Shown piece by piece: positions 60,284-64,000 of a stretch of 64,000 nucleotides of DNA. This stretch comes from Azonexus sp. (GTDB lineage Bacteria; Pseudomonadota; Gammaproteobacteria; Burkholderiales; Rhodocyclaceae), in the NCBI GenBank assembly GCA_017983755.1, contig JAGOAU010000004.1, positions 1 through 64,000 on the forward strand. The letters are read 5' to 3'. Position 1 is the stretch's first letter, and each line of letters begins with the position of its first letter. Made by a program: the position numbers and the translations under genes. The notes beneath the pieces were generated by a model. The model saw only the letters and a list, made by a program, of their open reading frames with translations. It ran no database searches and was not told the origin of the DNA.

Positions 60284-61147
60284 ATGCATCGCAACCGGTT
60301 CTACACGCTCTCCGCCTCCTGCCCTGACCAGGTCGGCATCATCGCCCGCGTCTCCGGCTTCATCGCCGGCAACGGCGGCTGGATACTCGAATCGAGCTTC
60401 CATTCGGACGTACTCTCCGGTCGCTATTTCATGCGCATCGAAATCAAGGCCGATTCGCTGCCCTTCCTGCTCGCCGAGTTCCGCGAGCGCTTCCGCCTCG
60501 AGGTCGGCGAGCCGCTGTCGATGGACTGGCGGATCAACGACAGCGCGGTCAAGAAACGCGTAGTCATCCTGGTATCCAAGCAGGAGCACTGCCTTTACGA
60601 CCTGCTGGCGCGCTGGCAGGCCAAGGAACTGGACATCGAGATCCCGTGCGTCATCTCCAACCACGATACCTTCCGTGGCTTCGTCGAGTGGCACGGCATC
60701 CCCTTCCACCATGTCCCGGTCACCGCCGACATCAAGAAGGGCGCCTACGCCGAGATGCAGCGCATCTTCGACGACGTGCGCGGCGACTCGATGGTCCTTG
60801 CCCGTTACATGCAGATCCTGTCGCCCGAACTGTGCGACGCGCTGTCCGGCCGCATCATCAACATCCATCACTCCTTCCTGCCCAGCTTTGCCGGCGCCAA
60901 GCCCTATCACCAGGCCTACGAGCGCGGCGTCAAGCTGATCGGCGCCACCTGCCACTACGTCACCAGCGAACTCGACGCCGGACCGATCATCGAGCAGGAC
61001 GTCATCCGCATCGACCATTCCGATTCGCCGGAAGACATGGTGCGCTACGGCAAGGACATCGAGAAGACCGTGCTGGCGCGCGGCCTGCGCTACCACCTGG
61101 AAGACCGGGTACTGGTGCATGGCAACAAGACGGTCGTCTTTCGTTAG
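60284..61147 (+). CDS. purU: formyltetrahydrofolate deformylase
   Basis: 287 residues. An N-terminal ACT domain (FYTLSASCPDQVGIIARVSG) precedes the formyltransferase-fold hydrolase with INIHHSFLPSFAGAKPYHQA and GATCHYVTSELDAGPIIEQD. It releases formate from 10-formyl-THF to balance one-carbon and glycine pools. Confidence 0.95.
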   Translation: MHRNRFYTLSASCPDQVGIIARVSGFIAGNGGWILESSFHSDVLSGRYFMRIEIKADSLPFLLAEFRERFRLEVGEPLSMDWRINDSAVKKRVVILVSKQEHCLYDLLARWQAKELDIEIPCVISNHDTFRGFVEWHGIPFHHVPVTADIKKGAYAEMQRIFDDVRGDSMVLARYMQILSPELCDALSGRIINIHHSFLPSFAGAKPYHQAYERGVKLIGATCHYVTSELDAGPIIEQDVIRIDHSDSPEDMVRYGKDIEKTVLARGLRYHLEDRVLVHGNKTVVFR

Positions 61148-61394
61148 AACACCGGTTGCGGTCGACCCGCTTTTTGGGGCGAAATTGGCCCTGGTGCCAA
61201 TCCGCAGATTATGCGTAATGACTTTTGGTGACCGGCCGAAAACCGCCTTCCCGCCTTGATTCCGGGCCAAGCCGAGAAATATTTCACGCTCGCACGAAAA
61301 TTCGGCCGCATGCTCCGCCGGCAGTGAGAAATATTTCCTGTCATGCAGCATTGCCGGCTCCTAGTATGGGACCCATCACAACTGGGACAATTCC

Positions 61395-62699
61395 ATGCCG
61401 GAAGTTCTGCAACCTTCACGCCTGCTGCTCCTCGACTTGCGCAAAAGCAAGCGTTCGCCGCTGCCTGCCATGGCTGGGCTGGTTGTGGTCAATCCCCATC
61501 CGGGCGGCGAATGCACCGAGGCAACGACGGCGCTGGCGGTTCTCGTCGCCATCGACGGCGAAGCCGCCTACATGGACTGGGTCCAGCGCTTTCACCCGAT
61601 GTGCCCGAGCAACTTCCCGCATGTCGTCCTGCTCGATCCCTACGATCCCGAACTGGCGCGCCGCATCGTCCGCAGCGATGCGGCGGATTGCTGCGCCATG
61701 GACGATCTCGAACGCATCGAACTGATCGCCGCCCGCCTCGAACGGCAGCGACCGCTTGCCGCCTGCCGCGATGCGCTTCCCTCTTCGCGTCTGGCCCACC
61801 TGCTGCGCCTGCAGGCAACGGTCGACACCCTGCCGATCCCGATCTTCATCAAGGACCGCGACCGCCGTTACATCGCCTGCAACAAGGCCTTCGAAGACTT
61901 CATCGGCCTTGCGGCAGCGGACATCGTCGGCAAGACGGTATTCGACATCGCGCCCGACGAGATGGCCCGGATCTATGAAAAGTCGGATATCGAGCATCTG
62001 GCGAGCGGCGGCACGCAGACTTACGAAACCCGCGTCCGCTATGCCGACGGCGGCGTTCGCGACGTGATCTTCCACAAGGCAGTATTCCTCGATGCCGCGG
62101 GCGAGCCGGATGGCATCGTCGGGGCGATGCTCGACATCTCGGAACGCAAGGCGCTCGAACGCCGGCTCGAAGTGCTGGCGGCCACCGATTTCCTGACCGG
62201 CGCCTACAATCTGCGCACCTTCTACGGGCTTGCCCAGCATGAATTGTCCCGCCTGAACCGCAACGGGGGCGAACTCGCCCTGATCGTGATCGATCTCGAT
62301 CACTTCAAGGACATCAACGACAGCCTCGGGCATGCCACTGGCGATGAAGCCCTGCGGCAATTCGTTGCCGTCGTCAAACAGAACCTGCGCGATCAGGACA
62401 TCTTCGCCCGCGCCGGCGGCGACGAATTTCGCCTGCTGCTGCCGGACACCTCGACGGAAGGCGCGTATCTGGTCGCCGAGCGGATTCGCAAGGCGGTCAA
62501 CCAGGTCGTGGTGAACAATCCACGCGGCCTGGTCAGGCTCTCGATCAGTTGCGGGATCGCCGCCTGCGATGTGAGCGACGAAAGCCTCGACCAGGCGACA
62601 CTGCACGCCGACGACGCGCTCTATCAGGCGAAGGCCGCGGGCCGCAACTGCGTTTATCCGCTCCCCGAACAGGGGTGGTTCCCGACGTCATCGAGCTGA
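61395..62699 (+). CDS. PAS-GGDEF diguanylate cyclase
   Basis: 434 residues. The first 120 residues form an unrecognised domain, followed by a PAS domain (about 138-255; TLPIPIFIKDRDRRYIACNK) and a GGDEF domain. The active site is RAGGDEF (341-345) and an allosteric I-site RDQD (332-335) stands exactly five residues before it, so the enzyme should be active and product-inhibited. No membrane segment: a cytoplasmic sensor making c-di-GMP. Confidence 0.92.
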   Translation: MPEVLQPSRLLLLDLRKSKRSPLPAMAGLVVVNPHPGGECTEATTALAVLVAIDGEAAYMDWVQRFHPMCPSNFPHVVLLDPYDPELARRIVRSDAADCCAMDDLERIELIAARLERQRPLAACRDALPSSRLAHLLRLQATVDTLPIPIFIKDRDRRYIACNKAFEDFIGLAAADIVGKTVFDIAPDEMARIYEKSDIEHLASGGTQTYETRVRYADGGVRDVIFHKAVFLDAAGEPDGIVGAMLDISERKALERRLEVLAATDFLTGAYNLRTFYGLAQHELSRLNRNGGELALIVIDLDHFKDINDSLGHATGDEALRQFVAVVKQNLRDQDIFARAGGDEFRLLLPDTSTEGAYLVAERIRKAVNQVVVNNPRGLVRLSISCGIAACDVSDESLDQATLHADDALYQAKAAGRNCVYPLPEQGWFPTSSS

Positions 62700-62742
62700 C
62701 GCGACACCGGGGTGGTGCGGGGCTGATCCAGCTGGCGGAAGG

Positions 62743-63813
62743 CTAGAACCCGTCGTTCAGGGCAACGCCGGCGCCGATGGTGGTCTGGTTCCAGTTGTAG
62801 TCGATCATGCTCTCACCGTATCCCGAGAACACCTGCACATAGCCGCGCAGCGGGCCCAGCAGCGGCGGGGTGAACCAGCCGGCCTGAACCGAGCCCTTGC
62901 CGGTCGCCACGTTGCCACGCGCCGACAGCTGGAAGCTGTTGCCACGCCAGCGGTATACCGAACTGATCTCGCCATAGCCGTAGTAGTCGGTGATGTCGGG
63001 GTTGTCGTCCTGGCTTTCATTTTCCTTCAGGCGATACCAGACTGTGCCGTACAGGGCGAGGTTTTCGCGCTCGACGCCGAACTGCGCGAAGAGCCTGTCC
63101 CAACTGCGCGAAAGCACATCGGTGCGGCCGTTCGACTGGTGCTTGTAGCCGATGTTGAGCAGCTTCCAGTTGAAGCCGGCGCCAAGGTCGACGTCCGGCC
63201 GGTAACTGACGAACAGCTCGGGCATGTAGTTGTTTTCGCGGAACGGACGCGACACGTCGCCGTTGTATACCTGCCACTGGCTCTGCTGGGTGTAGGCAGC
63301 CCAGACGCCCCAGCGCCGATCGTCGGTCGTCCACAAACGCGCCTTGAAGCTCAACTGGAATTTCGCTTCGACGTCATTCAGGTTTTCCTGCGGCTGGCCG
63401 GCCGCCTGGAACAGCGGCGAGTAGGGCGCATTGTTGACGTTGTCCGTATAGCGACCGAAAAGCAGATAGTTCGAGTTGTGGAAGCTGATGTCATGGCGCG
63501 CGGACGAGGGATCGAAGGCCCAAGTGGAATCGATGATCGATGGCGTCCGACTGGCAACGGTGGCTGCGGGCTCGGCACGCGCCACTTCGCTGGAAGCAAC
63601 GGCCGCCGGCGCCGTGACCGGCGTCGCTGCGTCCTTGCCGGCAGTGGCGCTACGCCCGCTGGCTGCGTCGTAGCAGGCCAGCCGTTCCATGCTCGCGGCG
63701 ATGCCGCGGCAATCGGCGACGGAGGCAGGGCTCTGGGCCAGGGCGGCGCCGGCACTGCCAGCTGCCGCAACGACGAATGCGCCGAGGCGCAGGTTTTTAC
63801 GGGACGCTATCAT
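62743..63813 (-). CDS. pldA: outer-membrane phospholipase A
   Basis: 356 residues from ATG 63813 after GGAGAGGAGAAA; an upstream in-frame ATG at 63843 was rejected. The signal peptide ends ALAQ. An extra stretch of about 80 Ala/Thr-rich residues precedes the beta-barrel (ISFHNSNYLLFGRYTDNVNN). The catalytic His and Ser are in GYKHQSNGRTD, and the aromatic C-terminus ends in Phe for barrel assembly. It hydrolyses phospholipids displaced into the outer leaflet. Confidence 0.92.
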   Translation of the reverse strand: MIASRKNLRLGAFVVAAAGSAGAALAQSPASVADCRGIAASMERLACYDAASGRSATAGKDAATPVTAPAAVASSEVARAEPAATVASRTPSIIDSTWAFDPSSARHDISFHNSNYLLFGRYTDNVNNAPYSPLFQAAGQPQENLNDVEAKFQLSFKARLWTTDDRRWGVWAAYTQQSQWQVYNGDVSRPFRENNYMPELFVSYRPDVDLGAGFNWKLLNIGYKHQSNGRTDVLSRSWDRLFAQFGVERENLALYGTVWYRLKENESQDDNPDITDYYGYGEISSVYRWRGNSFQLSARGNVATGKGSVQAGWFTPPLLGPLRGYVQVFSGYGESMIDYNWNQTTIGAGVALNDGF

Positions 63814-63963
63814 TTTCTCCTCTCCGATGCGAAGCCGATACATGGCTTCATCGCGTTGTTAAGTCAATCTCGAATTGCCATGCCACTCGCAACGCCGGAT
63901 TATGACATCGGCCGGCACCCGCGGCCAGAAAATTTCCGGTGCCTCCTGCGCGGCGAGCCCCCA

Positions 63964-63991
63964 CAAAAAAACGGGCACCCGAAGGTGCCCG
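63964..63991 (-). terminator. rho-independent terminator of a leftward gene beyond the window
   Basis: CGGGCACC / GGTGCCCG perfect 8-bp stem with a four-base loop at 63972-63991, followed on the minus strand by seven T. It lies upstream of pldA on the same strand, so it ends a gene starting beyond 64000. Confidence 0.92.
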
Positions 63992-64000
63992 AAGGGAGAG

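Overview
The window looks like the chromosome of a GC-rich betaproteobacterium, most likely of the Rhodocyclales (Dechloromonas/Azonexus-like). This is inferred from the gene content: gatCAB next to mreBCD-mrdA-rodA, anaerobic ubiquinone genes ubiUVT, a class I PHA synthase, a full leucine/isovalerate (liu) pathway, ubiX, rapZ and ThrH. No database search was possible, so the taxonomic call is an inference.

Region 1 (1-8464) is the right part of a foreign, lower-GC integrated element. It begins with the end of an IS66-family insertion sequence that has cut into a DNA-binding protein gene. Next come an archaeo-eukaryotic-type primase-polymerase, a separate D5-like SF3 helicase, and an intergenic region with long exact repeats and a large hairpin (candidate origin). 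A run of small, tightly packed genes follows: an excisionase/AlpA-like HTH protein, a possible small terminase and a double zinc-ribbon protein. No integrase, capsid or tail gene is visible. The content resembles a phage satellite or integrative replicon. It ends directly against the 3' end of gatB.

Region 2 (8465-24768) is core chromosome. The leftward gatC-gatA-lipoprotein-gatB operon diverges from mreB-mreC-mreD-mrdA-rodA-rlpA (rod-shape and peptidoglycan machinery). After these come ubiU-ubiV-ubiT (O2-independent ubiquinone synthesis), then leftward genes for a MoaD/ThiS-like protein, PHA synthase and an MBL-fold hydrolase.

Region 3 (24871-39804) is an expanded liu cluster for leucine/isovalerate breakdown. 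It holds a MerR-type regulator (LiuR), a hotdog thioesterase behind a promoter with a palindromic LiuR-like box, isovaleryl-CoA dehydrogenase, an acetyltransferase-carbonic anhydrase fusion, thiolase, a DMT permease, a second acyl-CoA dehydrogenase, a DsbA-like isomerase, a LOG protein, both methylcrotonyl-CoA carboxylase subunits, methylglutaconyl-CoA hydratase and HMG-CoA lyase. It is broken by a 525-bp MITE-like inverted-repeat element (34393-34917) and by a toxin-antitoxin pair plus a lipoprotein gene (37771-38871).

Region 4 (39801-64000) is mixed housekeeping. It contains two small DUF1289 proteins, an MBL hydrolase, a DJ-1/PfpI protein, an RHH protein, an M20 amidohydrolase, rapZ, a NusG-II/Gx-transporter pair, ubiX, a LON-domain protein, chrA, plsB, an AI-2E-family permease, yihY, an amine oxidase, tRNA-Gly(CCC), a flavin reductase, mutY and an ABC-F ATPase. 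After a short AT-rich island with MITE debris come thrH, purU, a PAS-GGDEF cyclase and pldA. The window closes on a strong terminator for a leftward gene lying beyond it.
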